Of a DNA stretch of 64,000 bases, positions 1 to 10,000 are shown piece by piece (positions within the stretch are counted from its first letter, which is position 1; the number at the start of each line of letters is the position of its first letter). The stretch comes from Sphingobacteriaceae bacterium DW12. Its GTDB lineage: Bacteria; Bacteroidota; Bacteroidia; Sphingobacteriales; Sphingobacteriaceae. The stretch is taken from assembly GCA_000783305.1 (NCBI GenBank), contig JROE01000008.1, forward strand, positions 230,197-294,196, written 5' to 3'. The position numbers and the translations under genes are program-made. The notes under the pieces are model-generated. The model searched no databases. It was not told the DNA's origin and was given only the letters and a program-made list of their open reading frames with translations.

Positions 1-1501
1 ATCGATTGGCTTCTGCATGCTCGAAAGAAGTCAATATTAGTTCCTTATGTTGGATAAGGAGGTAATTGAGTTCACTGAAATCCATGCCTATAAAAGAGTC
101 TGCAAATTTCCAACTCTCAGGCAGTTCCATCGTCATCATGAGTGTAAGTTCCTGTTGAGCCGACACCTCGAACGATATGTTGAGCTCAGTAGCTGTCCCA
201 TTCCAATCCGCCTTCCCAATTACGGTCAGGGACAGTCCATCATCCGATAGTGCGGGTAGACTTGTATAGGCAATTGTTAGTGCATCTACAGTTAGGCAAT
301 CCTTGATCAGCTGCAATATGGCAGCTGGGTTTCCTTTCCCCTCCGGGAGCGTTGTGCTATTCAGTCCAATAGTCGTTTCGGTCGGTTTATTCGATTCGAG
401 ACGACTTTTGAGCGCTTTCAGTATTCGCTTGGCTGGACTGATTTCAAAGGAGAGGTCTGCAGACCATGGCCCATAAGAAAGGCCTGCACGTCCCCGTATC
501 CGAGCAATATAAGATACCATCATTTCCAGTCCCTCATTTTCCTTTACCAAGATAGGTGAGGTGGTCAAGCGTTCATTTGAGTATACAGCTACTGTTGGTG
601 CGCCAGCTTTCGCGATAAAGAGTTCGTACAAGGTAGCAGTATCTATCGGTTCCCAAGAGAAATTAGCCCCTTCTTCATCGACTAAGACCGACAGCATAGT
701 TTCCGTAATCTCGATCGGTACAATGGGTAGCGCGTCACTCTCCGGTCCGCTGATGACAGCCGTCACTGTATAGCTTTTACCCAGTATCGGTGTAAAATCT
801 GGACCACTTAATTGTACCGGAGGTACAAAAGCTGCGCTTCTCCACGTGAGGGCCAGTACTTCCTTGTTTGCATCGTCTTTTACGATTATGGTGTAGGCCG
901 TAGCGCCCTCTATGGTATCGCACTCAGCAAACAAATGGCCGTTTTGATAGTAGGCTCGGACGGTTGTCGTTAGTAAGCCTGGATTGGCTCCAGCCAGCGT
1001 TACATTGCTCAAGGATACATCTATTTGGGGCTGGTTGGGCAAGCTTCCGTAGATCAATATATGCTGCACATCTTTTAGCACCGCTTTTATATCCTCATCT
1101 GAGGCCAAGGTATTCTCGGGAAGTAATTTCCACACCCCCGTAGCATCTATTCTTGTGGATAGGCTTATCGTGCCATTTATGCTTTCCGTCCCTTCTGGGA
1201 GTACATAGGCCAACTGTTTGGTCGTTCCAACGATTATGATGGCTGGCACGGCCTCAAGGCGTGAGGGCGCTGATCCGAAGGCCAGTTCGCAGGATAAAGT
1301 CTTTCCAAAAAGACGTTCCTGAAGCACCGTATAGCCTGCTGGGGCGTTGAAATAATAGTCGGTTTCTTGTGGAGTAGGAGTATACGATATCTTTCCCGTT
1401 GACCATACTGCTTCTCTTACATTCGCTTTTCCGGGATAAGTGATGACAGTCCAGCCCTCGGCATCGGACGTAAAGCTATTTTTTTGTATTATCGGATTCA
1501 T
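1..1501 (-). CDS. Laminin-B-domain protein, partial (runs off the left edge)
   Basis: The minus strand stays open from an ATG at 1499-1501 to the first base of the window, so only the first 500 residues are seen. Residues about 8-165 fit a laminin B (domain IV) fold: an early SDAEGW motif, then YFNAP, a central VGTTKQLAY strand, and a late ILIYGSLPN...VSLSNVTL end. Two fibronectin-III-like stretches follow, with motifs such as EGATAYTIIV and ATLYELFIAK. No signal peptide or lipobox is visible at the start. The gene lies 19 bp downstream of the 464-aa gene and probably forms one operon with it and the MBL gene. The domain suggests a binding or adhesive role, perhaps on a larger assembly. The laminin-B assignment is by motif pattern only, and the C-terminus is unknown. 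Confidence 0.72.
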   Translation of the reverse strand, partial: MNPIIQKNSFTSDAEGWTVITYPGKANVREAVWSTGKISYTPTPQETDYYFNAPAGYTVLQERLFGKTLSCELAFGSAPSRLEAVPAIIIVGTTKQLAYVLPEGTESINGTISLSTRIDATGVWKLLPENTLASDEDIKAVLKDVQHILIYGSLPNQPQIDVSLSNVTLAGANPGLLTTTVRAYYQNGHLFAECDTIEGATAYTIIVKDDANKEVLALTWRSAAFVPPVQLSGPDFTPILGKSYTVTAVISGPESDALPIVPIEITETMLSVLVDEEGANFSWEPIDTATLYELFIAKAGAPTVAVYSNERLTTSPILVKENEGLEMMVSYIARIRGRAGLSYGPWSADLSFEISPAKRILKALKSRLESNKPTETTIGLNSTTLPEGKGNPAAILQLIKDCLTVDALTIAYTSLPALSDDGLSLTVIGKADWNGTATELNISFEVSAQQELTLMMTMELPESWKFADSFIGMDFSELNYLLIQHKELILTSFEHAEANR

Positions 1502-1520
1502 TACAAAAGAGGCTGAATTA

Positions 1521-2915
1521 TTAATCCTTTATGGAGATGATACTTGCAGGGAGAGCCGGTTGAGACCTAAACCATTGAGTAGCATCTATAGTAGCAGGTA
1601 AAGTTTTCAATAAACTGTTATAATACGCTTTCAGCTCTGGTAGATACACCTTGTTACCTCTTTGCGAATGTATTTTATTGATCTGTTTATCGAAGTTGGA
1701 TACCTCGTATTTAGACATAAACGTAGGCAGTGTGATTTCGAGTGGTTTGAACTGTAGGTCACCTTTGTCGAATGTTCTTTTGACGACAAATTCCAGACCT
1801 TCCATACATGTATGCATCAACTCACCGGACGGAAGGTTCCAGCGTTCTACTGCATATACGCGATAATGACAAGCTATGCTATGTGTGCCCCCTGATCGCA
1901 TCTTATCCACTTGTTGCTTGGCTGTATATTCTCCAAAATAATATAGATTAGGGAAGTTCTTATTGTGACGCCAGTTATTCTGAGCAAAAGTTGTAAACCG
2001 ATCGAATAGATTTCGGATGTTCCGTTGCTGTATATCTTCCATCAGGTCAATATCATATAGGTATACAGATTTTTGCCAGGGGTCGGCTATGAGCACTGCC
2101 GGGTAGTTTTCAGGGTCGTCTATGACCAGTATCATATAGTCCCCTACCATTCGCATATCGAGCACTTGTTCTATAGGTATCTGTGTACCGCCGATACTTA
2201 ACACCTTATCTAACAGCAAGCCCTGGCTGATTTCTTGGGGCGAAATGTTAAATCGACCTACAGGTTCTATTCCCTGTTGCTTCTGGTGCGCAATGAAGTC
2301 TGTGATGTCCGATAGATAGGGCGTTTCGATATCAATTCCGATCGGAGCAAATAGCGAAGCACATAGCGGCTGTCTATCGTCTCCAGTAATACTGTAGCTG
2401 GCCATATAGCCATTGTCTTCATTGAGTTTGAAGATATCCTCCATTTTAAGGTGGTCGGTATGCAGTACGGCGTTGTAGGCAAAGAATGGATCCGCCAGTC
2501 CCAGTTGTACATACTCGTTTGGAGGAAGCATATCGACCGCAAAAGCGGGGGATATAGGCTTATGCTGGAAAATTCCATTGGGTGTGAATGCACAATAGTT
2601 ATCTTGATACTCGAGCGCGGGTGAAAATACACTGGGTAAGATGGGCAGATCGTCAAAGCTCAGCTGCTTGGTCATGATGAGTCCATAATGGGTATCAGGA
2701 TCGACTTCATTGTGAGACTTTGGACTTTGGTAATATATTCGGACTTGTGCAGGGGATATACGGGTATCAAAGCCTATCGCAATGTTACTACCGGAGAAAC
2801 CCTTATCGAAATAGGATTTAGCCTTTTCGCCGAGAAATAGGGGAGTATCTCCTTGGTTCATATATACACCTTTTACCATAGAAAGGTGGTCGATATCTAT
2901 TTTTTCTAATGCCAT
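1521..2915 (-). CDS. Unknown 464-aa protein in the MBL/laminin-B operon
   Basis: I do not recognise a family. The protein begins MALEKIDIDHLSMVKGVYMN and has no signal peptide, membrane segment or obvious catalytic motif. It is rich in aromatic and acidic residues and looks like a soluble, mostly beta protein. It starts 3 bp after the stop of the upstream MBL-fold gene and ends 19 bp before the laminin-B gene, so it is very likely the middle gene of one transcript. Codon use looks like its neighbours. The tight spacing suggests it works with the MBL hydrolase, for example as a structural or substrate-handling partner, but that is inference. Confidence 0.75.
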   Translation of the reverse strand: MALEKIDIDHLSMVKGVYMNQGDTPLFLGEKAKSYFDKGFSGSNIAIGFDTRISPAQVRIYYQSPKSHNEVDPDTHYGLIMTKQLSFDDLPILPSVFSPALEYQDNYCAFTPNGIFQHKPISPAFAVDMLPPNEYVQLGLADPFFAYNAVLHTDHLKMEDIFKLNEDNGYMASYSITGDDRQPLCASLFAPIGIDIETPYLSDITDFIAHQKQQGIEPVGRFNISPQEISQGLLLDKVLSIGGTQIPIEQVLDMRMVGDYMILVIDDPENYPAVLIADPWQKSVYLYDIDLMEDIQQRNIRNLFDRFTTFAQNNWRHNKNFPNLYYFGEYTAKQQVDKMRSGGTHSIACHYRVYAVERWNLPSGELMHTCMEGLEFVVKRTFDKGDLQFKPLEITLPTFMSKYEVSNFDKQINKIHSQRGNKVYLPELKAYYNSLLKTLPATIDATQWFRSQPALPASIISIKD

Positions 2916-2918
2916 GGT

Positions 2919-4346
2919 CTAGTGTTTATCGCAAGAATGAATGAATGGCCCAATTGGATAGAGTGGCGCCTGCGTTGCTGGTTCCATAGGGCGCAAAGAT
3001 ATCGGAGACATGGTCGAATCAGTCGTAATCCCTGTCCCGTATACTTGGATGTCAATGCTTCCGGAGAATAACATGTGGTTGGGGGTTACCTGAGATATGG
3101 GGCGCATGATGATATCCCCCAATATTTTCCCCTGTGGTAGCGTTCGTTTGTATTGTTTGGCGGCTTTACCTTTACCATACCTTCCATCTTGGGCCATTTC
3201 AGTAATATAATATCCGTCAACGGTATTCGGTATGGTTGGATTTGACGTTGTTGTATTGCCTGGGGCTTGCCATGAAGGACTATACTTCACATTCTTATCC
3301 ACCCGTTGGAAAAACTCTTGTGTGGGGTGGCAATGGAAGGAAGCCTTGATTCCGGCGGAGCAAAAGACTACTTTAGGTTGCATCTGTTCGATCAAGAAAA
3401 CATCATTTGATGAAGCCGATCCATGGTGGTTGGCGCTGTGTAAGCAAATGTGCCCAGGAGCTGTACGAGCACGGGCAGGATCCTTTACTATTACTTTGGG
3501 AAGCACTTTCGTGATGTGTGTCTCAATATCGGGGTGTGAGGAATAAAATGCTTTGACACGAGTGTCTTTATTGGCACCGAAATTACCTCCTGATTCTTCT
3601 CCCTTACCGCCAATATCTCCGCCCAGGAAACATCTAAACTCACCATATGTCAGGATTAGCGTTACCGACCGAGCATTTTGGTCGGGACTCTTTTTGGGGT
3701 CTATTGCCTGTTTCTTCTTCTTCTGGCCATCTACTGATACTGTACCGTTTGAAGCTATAGCCTGCAGGCATATCCACTCACCGTTGCTATCCTGTCCGAG
3801 GTTGTATTTTTTAGAAAAGTCAAAAATCCCAGAGTCGGTAAGTCCTCGGCGCTTGAGGTCAGCGATATATGCTTTATAAATTGTTTTGGTCAAGGTATCG
3901 TCCCATTTCAGCAGATCACCACAGTCATAAGCTACTTTGGGCGCCAGGTTGACCGTTTGCAAATCAAGTTGTTTCTTGACGTCATAGTTTTTGTAGAATA
4001 CGGCATAGAAGCCCCCCACATGGTCAGCATGATAATGTGTCGCGAGTGTATAGAATTCGGTCGTGTTATCCACTCCCTGCTGTTCCAAGTAGTTTGCCAC
4101 GTCGCCACCATAGATATCATCTCCCGCATCGATGAGCATGGCCATCCGTATGGTGTTTTTCAAGTCAATCTTTTCGGATATGGCAAAAGGCAAAAAGTCC
4201 ACAGGATTTATGGGTTTGAGGCCCAATGTTTTTTTTGCTTTGATTGCCTTATCAATATTCTGTTCGAGTTTATTGATGTCACGATTGATGATAAGCGTAC
4301 TGTCTCCCTGGCTCACGTTGATACTATGGATTTCCAATTCAGGCAT
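2919..4346 (-). CDS. MBL-fold hydrolase (ComEC C-terminal-like)
   Basis: A metallo-beta-lactamase-fold protein of 475 aa. The metal-binding motif HYHADH lies at residues 104-109, preceded by an early QGDS motif (13-16) and LIDAGDD (71-77) and followed by LGGDIG, HHGS and a late SAGI...CHP segment. This order is typical of the ComEC/Rec2-type MBL branch, which includes secreted and intracellular nucleases and hydrolases. There is an insertion at about residues 28-65 between the first strands, and no export signal or membrane segment. It is the first gene of the three-gene minus-strand operon. The metal ligands appear complete, so it is probably active. The substrate (nucleic acid, phosphodiester or other) cannot be told from sequence. 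Confidence 0.82.
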   Translation of the reverse strand: MPELEIHSINVSQGDSTLIINRDINKLEQNIDKAIKAKKTLGLKPINPVDFLPFAISEKIDLKNTIRMAMLIDAGDDIYGGDVANYLEQQGVDNTTEFYTLATHYHADHVGGFYAVFYKNYDVKKQLDLQTVNLAPKVAYDCGDLLKWDDTLTKTIYKAYIADLKRRGLTDSGIFDFSKKYNLGQDSNGEWICLQAIASNGTVSVDGQKKKKQAIDPKKSPDQNARSVTLILTYGEFRCFLGGDIGGKGEESGGNFGANKDTRVKAFYSSHPDIETHITKVLPKVIVKDPARARTAPGHICLHSANHHGSASSNDVFLIEQMQPKVVFCSAGIKASFHCHPTQEFFQRVDKNVKYSPSWQAPGNTTTSNPTIPNTVDGYYITEMAQDGRYGKGKAAKQYKRTLPQGKILGDIIMRPISQVTPNHMLFSGSIDIQVYGTGITTDSTMSPISLRPMEPATQAPLYPIGPFIHSCDKH

Positions 4347-4496
4347 AATAGGTAGTTTGATGTTTCTAGCTATTTAAATATAAGGATTTTTATTGTTTTA
4401 TTAGAAATAATCGTATTTTTTTCAAAAGATTTTGTTGATTGATCTTTATTTTTTTGAGATTGCTATAGGAAGTTGTTGCAAAGGGTTTTCTATCCT

Positions 4497-4545
4497 TTCC
4501 AAAAAATATTTATTATCCTTGTTTTAGCATCTTAACTTAAGTTAT
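4497..4545 (+). repeat. Relic copy of the sigma-gene leader
   Basis: This stretch matches the leader of the ECF sigma gene at about 5041-5083 nearly base for base: TTTCCAAAA..., then TTATTATC(C/T)TTG, TTTTAGCATC and TAACTTAA. The start codon and gene that should follow are missing; the next sequence is an M16 peptidase fragment. Confidence 0.75.
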
Positions 4546-4559
4546 CATACTGGATCCAG

Positions 4560-4659
4560 TGTATACACGGTATACCATCCAGATTAACACCAAGCATTAC
4601 CGTGAGGATAGCTCTGACGCAGATGGGTTACATCATCAGCTTCTGATTGGCATGTACAG
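4560..4659 (+). pseudogene. M16 peptidase fragment
   Basis: Translation from 4560 gives YTRYTIQINTKHYREDSS, then a DADGLHHQLLIGMY segment, which closely matches an internal part of the intact M16 peptidase (DNA about 20660-20755). Reading continues only a few codons before a stop. It is an internal fragment without start, zinc site or C-terminus, and therefore a dead remnant of a second M16 gene. Confidence 0.82.
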
Positions 4660-4665
4660 TTTGCC

Positions 4666-4914
4666 ATGCTCAAAAATGTAGATGCACGTATAGGCAAAAT
4701 TATTGAAGCTATTAAACAGGCAGGCATTGCTGATGAGACTATTATATCAGTGACCGCTGATCATGGCGGAAAAGACAAAGGGCATGGCGGGAAATCGCTT
4801 GATGAGGTGCAGATTCCCTGGATAGTAAGTGGACCTGGAATAAAAAAGAATACTGAACTTAAGAATACCATCATTACTTTCGATACGGCAGCTACTGTCG
4901 GAATGTTTGTTTAA
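4666..4914 (+). pseudogene. Sulfatase/alkaline-phosphatase-family fragment
   Basis: The 82-aa frame carries VDARIGKIIEAIKQAGI, then TADHGG, GHGG and IPWIVSGPGI. These are C-terminal-half motifs of the alkaline phosphatase superfamily (sulfatase or type I phosphodiesterase), including the metal-binding DHGG histidine. Such enzymes are usually far longer, so the N-terminal part with the nucleophile is missing. The C-terminus runs into an unrelated fragment near 4898. It is a remnant, not a gene, and no intact homologue is seen in this window. Confidence 0.75.
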
Positions 4915-4962
4915 TACGCCAGTATAGCCAATAACCAGCTCCTTGGATGAGATAAACCTCAC
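4898..4962 (-). pseudogene. Fragment of the 241-aa membrane protein gene
   Basis: On the minus strand this reads SSKELVIGYTGVLNKHS, almost identical to PSKELIIGYTGVLNKHS in the intact minus-strand gene at 27684-28409 (DNA about 27943-28003). Homology stops abruptly on both sides, so it is a relic in the same orientation as its intact relative. Confidence 0.8.
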
Positions 4963-5056
4963 CCTATTATCTTTTGGACGGGCTAATCCTTTTAATTTTG
5001 CGCTTTTTTACGCGACGATTTATTTGTGCACTACCGGACCTTTCCAAAATCTTTAT

Positions 5057-5064
5057 TATCTTTG
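5057..5064 (+). promoter_or_regulatory. Putative -7 box of the sigma operon
   Basis: TATCTTTG fits the Bacteroidota housekeeping -7 consensus TAnnTTTG. A TTTG lies further upstream, but at about 30 bp it is too far to be a good -33 box. Transcription would start near 5070, leaving a very short leader before the ATG at 5084. Confidence 0.45.
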
Positions 5065-5083
5065 TTTTAGCATCCTAACTTAA

Positions 5084-5662
5084 ATGGAAGACCACTCTCC
5101 CGATATCGACGAAGTATTGATTGAACAGATTCAACTAGGCAATAAATCAGCTTTTGAGGAATTGTATAATCGTTATAGTAAGGTGCTGTTTTTATATATT
5201 TACAAAAAACTTGATAATCAGGAGGAAGCTCAAGATGTGGTCCAGGAAATATTCACCCGAATATGGATCGATAGAGAGAGTCTCCATATTCATACCTCTA
5301 CGTCTGGATATTTATTCCGACAAGCCCTGAATAGGTCACTCAACATTTTTAGAAATCAAAAAGTATCAGATAGTTATATAGACTCCTTAGCTAACAATGT
5401 GAATTATTATGCTGAAAGCGCAGACGAAATGACACTTAAGAATGAGTTTCAAGAAGTCATCAACAAGGAGATTTCCTATCTACCTAATCGAATGAGGTCA
5501 GTATTTGAGTTACGATATAAAGACGGATTAACGAATAAAGAGGTGGCAGAATTGCTCAAAATCTCTGAACATACGGTATCCACTCAAATGAAACGTGCTC
5601 TAAAACTTCTAAGAGGTAAATTAGGGGTTGTCATTTTTGCCTTTCTCCTTCAAAATATATAA
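5084..5662 (+). CDS. ECF RNA polymerase sigma factor (Bacteroidota sigma-70 family)
   Basis: A 192-aa extracytoplasmic-function sigma factor. Region 2 is at about residues 20-90, with FEELYNRYSKVLFLYIYKKL and the promoter-melting segment AQDVVQEIFTRIW. Region 4 is at about 130-180, with LPNRMRSVFELRY and the helix-turn-helix LTNKEVAELLKISEHTVSTQ. Length fits the family. It is followed 86 bp later by a FecR anti-sigma gene and then a SusC receptor with an STN domain, the classical cell-surface signalling arrangement in which ligand uptake releases the sigma factor to transcribe the receptor operon. A hydrophobic C-terminal tail (VVIFAFLLQNI) is present. Its own leader is duplicated in the relic at 4497-4545. 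Confidence 0.93.
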   Translation: MEDHSPDIDEVLIEQIQLGNKSAFEELYNRYSKVLFLYIYKKLDNQEEAQDVVQEIFTRIWIDRESLHIHTSTSGYLFRQALNRSLNIFRNQKVSDSYIDSLANNVNYYAESADEMTLKNEFQEVINKEISYLPNRMRSVFELRYKDGLTNKEVAELLKISEHTVSTQMKRALKLLRGKLGVVIFAFLLQNI

Positions 5663-5748
5663 GACAAAAAAAAATAAAATAGATGTACCCTCACTGCTTC
5701 AGTAAGGTGTCTTGTATATAAAGCGGTTTTCTACCGCCTAAACCTTAT

Positions 5749-6900
5749 ATGGATAGAAAAGAACAAATACGAGCAAAGGAACTGCTTTCCAAATATAAAG
5801 AAGGAACCTGTACACATCAAGAAACTCTTTTGATTGAAAGATGGTTTCACGCTTATCATACAGATCATAGCGCTTCTTTATCGGACGAGAGATTAGCAGA
5901 AATCGACCGACAGATTTATGATAAGCTGCATCGTGATCTCTTTCCTCCTGTCAAGAAATCTATTCCGTGGCGCGCAATTGCAGCTTCATTGTTTCTTGTT
6001 GCGTCATTTTCAATTTGGATATATATGTCTCGTCAACAATCATCGGTTGGCCCCGCCATCGTGAGCAATCAAGTTGCCGATATAGCACCTGGTAAGGACG
6101 CCGCGGTACTAATTTTGGATGATGGTCGTCGAGTTGAATTAGGTGATAGTCTAAGCCAAGGCACTATTGTAGAAATGGATTATCAGATCAAGGGCACAAA
6201 TAATGGGCAGTTGGAGTATGATTTAATTCATCCATCACCAAATCTAGCATCGAGCAATAGATTTAATACAATTGTGACACCTCGTGCGGGCGAGTATTCC
6301 GTTGTCTTGCCAGATGGGTCTAAGGTTTGGTTGAATGCGGCTTCGAGTATCCGTTTCCCCCTTTATTTTGGTCGTACTAGAGAAGTTTATGTAGAAGGGG
6401 AAGCTTATTTCGAGGTCCAACATGATCGGTCGAAACCTTTTAAAGTACATGTCGGACATCAGTTGGTTGAAGTGTTGGGTACACATTTTAATGTACGATC
6501 CTATCGCGAAGAGCGCAGTACGAGTACCGTGCTCGTTAGTGGGTCTGTAAAAGTCAGTACCGCTGGAAAACAGGCGGTACATCACATCCTCAAAGCTGGT
6601 GATATGGCTATATCCAATGGTTCTGATCAGATTGATGTATTGCAGGTCAATCCATTGAAGTACAAAGCATGGAAGGATGGTGACTTTTTCTTTGACGGTG
6701 AGAGTTTACAAGAAATTATGGATATAGTGGCAAGATGGTATGATGTGAAGGTAATCTACCCCGATACGCCACTAGATCGAAAACAATATGGAGGAATTAT
6801 TTCAAAAAAGAAAAATCTCTCTGAAGTACTTAAAGTTTTGGAGAATAAAGGAGGTGTGAGGTTCCAAATTCAAGGAAAGGAGGTGACCGTGATTAAATAA
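5749..6900 (+). CDS. FecR-family anti-sigma factor
   Basis: A 383-aa inner-membrane anti-sigma factor. The N-terminal cytoplasmic part (1-70) should bind the sigma factor. A single membrane helix is at about 74-93 (IPWRAIAASLFLVASFSIWI). The periplasmic FecR domain is at about 174-273, with LPDGSKVWLNAASSIRFP, VEGEAYFEV and VLGTHFNV. The C-terminal DUF4974 domain (about 314-383, SLQEIMDIVARWYDV) contacts the STN domain of the receptor in this family. It sits between the sigma gene and the STN-type SusC gene. A short GCGGT/ACCGC inverted repeat lies at 5723-5737 just before the start. Confidence 0.93.
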   Translation: MDRKEQIRAKELLSKYKEGTCTHQETLLIERWFHAYHTDHSASLSDERLAEIDRQIYDKLHRDLFPPVKKSIPWRAIAASLFLVASFSIWIYMSRQQSSVGPAIVSNQVADIAPGKDAAVLILDDGRRVELGDSLSQGTIVEMDYQIKGTNNGQLEYDLIHPSPNLASSNRFNTIVTPRAGEYSVVLPDGSKVWLNAASSIRFPLYFGRTREVYVEGEAYFEVQHDRSKPFKVHVGHQLVEVLGTHFNVRSYREERSTSTVLVSGSVKVSTAGKQAVHHILKAGDMAISNGSDQIDVLQVNPLKYKAWKDGDFFFDGESLQEIMDIVARWYDVKVIYPDTPLDRKQYGGIISKKKNLSEVLKVLENKGGVRFQIQGKEVTVIK

Positions 6901-6932
6901 CCTTTACCCAACAAATGTCTTGATAAAAAAAA

Positions 6933-6959
6933 GCCAAAAGTACAGCGAATACTTTTGGC
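6933..6959. terminator. Perfect hairpin between fecR-like and susC-like genes
   Basis: GCCAAAAGTA (6933-6942) and TACTTTTGGC (6950-6959) form a perfect 10-bp stem with a 7-nt loop. An A-run precedes it, so the U-run is on the minus-strand transcript. On the plus strand it may act as an attenuator separating the regulators from the receptor operon. Confidence 0.55.
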
Positions 6960-7015
6960 CAATAATCAGGGCACAAATCTTAATCAACAGACTATAATTA
7001 CCCTAAATCAAAAGT

Positions 7016-10000
7016 ATGAAAATTAACCAAATTTCGTATAGGCATTTTTGTGGCCCAAAAAGCTGGTACGATCTTATATTTCTTATGAAAATAACCATAT
7101 TAATCCTCTTCGCATGTGTTATGCAGGCGAGTGCATTATCTGCCTTTTCGCAGCAGGTCACGATATCCAAGAAAAATATCAGAGTAGAAGAGTTGCTGAT
7201 GGAGATTCGAAAACAAACCCAAGTCGATTTCTTTTATGACAAAGCCGATTTGAGCAAAGTAGATCTTATTTCCGTCAACTTTTATAAAGTAGATTTGAAT
7301 ACTGCTTTAAATGAAGTTTTTGAAAAATCTGGATTAGATTACAATATCAAGAATGGTGTTGTATACGTCAATAAACCCAACAATTTAACAATCGCCATGA
7401 CCCCGCAGCAATTGGTGGTCCAAGGCGTCGTTACTGATCAAGATGGACTCCGACTTTCCAATGTCAATATTGAGGCTCGTGGGGATCGTTCGCTGTCTGT
7501 TGGCAGCCGCAGTGACAATCAAGGAAAGTTTAAGATTATGGTCAATTCCTTGTCCGATACATTACGTTTTTCGATGTTGGGCTATGAGAAACTTTCTGAG
7601 CCCCTCCGTGGACGACGGGAGATTATGGTTACGCTAAAGCAAGCCGTGATGGAGATCGAGGATGTCGTGATCACAGGTGTATATACACGTAAGGCCGAAA
7701 GCTTTACAGGTGCATCGATGACGCTTAAGAATGCAGATTTAAAGAAAGCCGGTAGTGTCAATGTGTTCCAAGCATTGAAAAATATATCCCCAGGTATGTT
7801 TTTAGACAATCTTGAAATGGGCTCCAATCCCAATTCCTTACCCAATCTACAGATTCGAGGAAATGGTAGTTTACCCATACAAGATGGTGATTTGACTCAA
7901 GGCCTTAAAGGAAATTATTTGAAGGACCCTACGCAGCCATTGTTTATCCTAGATGGATTTGAGGCGAGTGTCGAGCGTATTTTCGATCTAGATATAAATC
8001 GCATTGAGAGTGTGACCATTCTTAAAGATGCAGCTTCCAAAGCGTTGTATGGCTCCAAAGCTGCCAATGGCGTTATTGTTATTGAAACTTTTCGCATGAC
8101 CAGTGATAAGCCTATGGTTACCTATAATGGGAGCCTTAATATAGAGATGCCCGATTTAAGCAGTTACAACCTGACCAATGCCGCTGAGAAGCTGGAAGCG
8201 GAGCGAATCGACGGTATGTACTTGCCTATGACAGGTCCTGATCCTGCTGGAGAATACCTAAAAATTCAACAGCTTTACAATAGTCGAAAAAAATTAATAG
8301 CCGAAGGATTGGACACGTACTGGTTGGCCAAGCCCTTGCAAAATGGTATCGGGCAGAAGCATGCTTTAAGTATAGAATTGGGCAACAAGGATCTCAAAGT
8401 ATTGACTGATGTTCTTTATAATAACGTCCAGGGGGCTATGATTGGGTCTTCTCGTCGCAATATGGGGGGAAGTATAAGTGCTTCTTATCGGCTTGACAAC
8501 TTTTTGTTCCGCAATCTTACTTCAGTCACTCAGAATAGGAGTAAAGATTCTCCATATGGTACATTTGATGAATACGTCCGTATGAATCCCTATTGGCGAG
8601 CCACTAATGTGGATGGTACCATACCCTATTATGCCGAAATTTTACCCAATGATGTTAAGGTAACCAATCCTCTTTTTAATTCGACTCTTCAATCAAAATT
8701 AGAAAATTCGTACCTCAATTTTACGAATAATCTATATGTAGAATGGACTATGAAGCCCGGCTTAAGAGCCACAGGGCGTTTTGGTATAGATCTTAAATCC
8801 AGCGATGCGGATGAGTTCTACCCAGCCAACCATACTCGGTTTGAGAATTATTTCAATGAAGATATTTATCGTAAAGGTTCTTATCAGGTCAACAATGGGA
8901 AAAGCAGTTATGTTTCTGGTGATTTGAACGTCAATTATAGTAAGGAGATCAATAGGCACTATATTTTTGGTAACATAGGTTACAACATCAGTCAGCGGTC
9001 ATATCATGAACTCACCCATTTTGCCGAAGGATTTCCGAGCGATCGTTTACAAGATATCATTTTTGCCAGATCCTATGCCCTCGATAGCCGTCCTGCTGGT
9101 ATTGATGGTATCACTCGTGATATGGGATTTTTGGCTGCCACCTCCTATATGTGGGACAATCGCTTCATGACGGACTTTACCTACCGAGCCAATGCCTCTT
9201 CTCAGTTTGGAGCAGACAAGAGATGGGCTTCTTTTTGGAGTGCGGGTATAGGGTGGAATCTTCACAACGAATCCTTCCTAAAGGATTTAGGTTGGGTTGA
9301 ACAATTTAAGCTTAGGGGGTCTCTCGGCGCTACAGGAAACCAGAATTTCAATCGAAATGCCTCTATCGCCACCTATAAGTATGCGCTTGATGCTTTCTAC
9401 CAGAAGCTACCCGGATCTCAATTGATTAATCTGGCCAATCCAGGTTTACAATGGGAATCATCATTTGACTATAATGCTGGGGCCGATATTAGATTCAAGC
9501 GGCTAGGGATTCGATTTGATTATTATCAGCGTTATACCCAGAATTTGTTGGCCGATGTTAGCGTCCCCATTTCTACTGGGTTCAATAGCGTGAAGGATAA
9601 TCTCGGTAAAATAAAAAATACAGGACTGGAAGGGTACATAAATTATACCCTTTGGCAACAGGGGCGTGATTACTTCAGTATTCAAGGGGGTATCGAGACC
9701 AATACTTCTAAGATTATTGAGTTGTCCAATTCGATGAAAACGTACAATGAAAAGATGGATGCCATCGCCAGTGATTTGGGCAGAGGTAAGCCCATCCAAA
9801 AATATCAGGATGGAATGTCTATGGATGCCATTTGGGCCGTTCCATCTTTAGGGATAGATCCTTCTACCGGAGATGAGATATATGTCACCCAGGAGGGGTA
9901 TCAGACCTACCTTTGGAATGCTAGTGATATGGTCGTGCAAGGAGTAGCACGGCCCAAGTACCAAGGTACATTTGGGTTTAGTGGTGAGTACAAAGGGATT

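Noticed and set aside
561..773. Plus-strand frame of 70 codons
   Set aside because: It lies antisense to the long open laminin-B frame on the minus strand, which has clear domain motifs.
4747..4962. Minus-strand 71-codon frame as a gene
   Set aside because: Only its first 20 residues match a real protein (the 241-aa gene); the rest is antisense to the sulfatase-like fragment. Treated as a relic.
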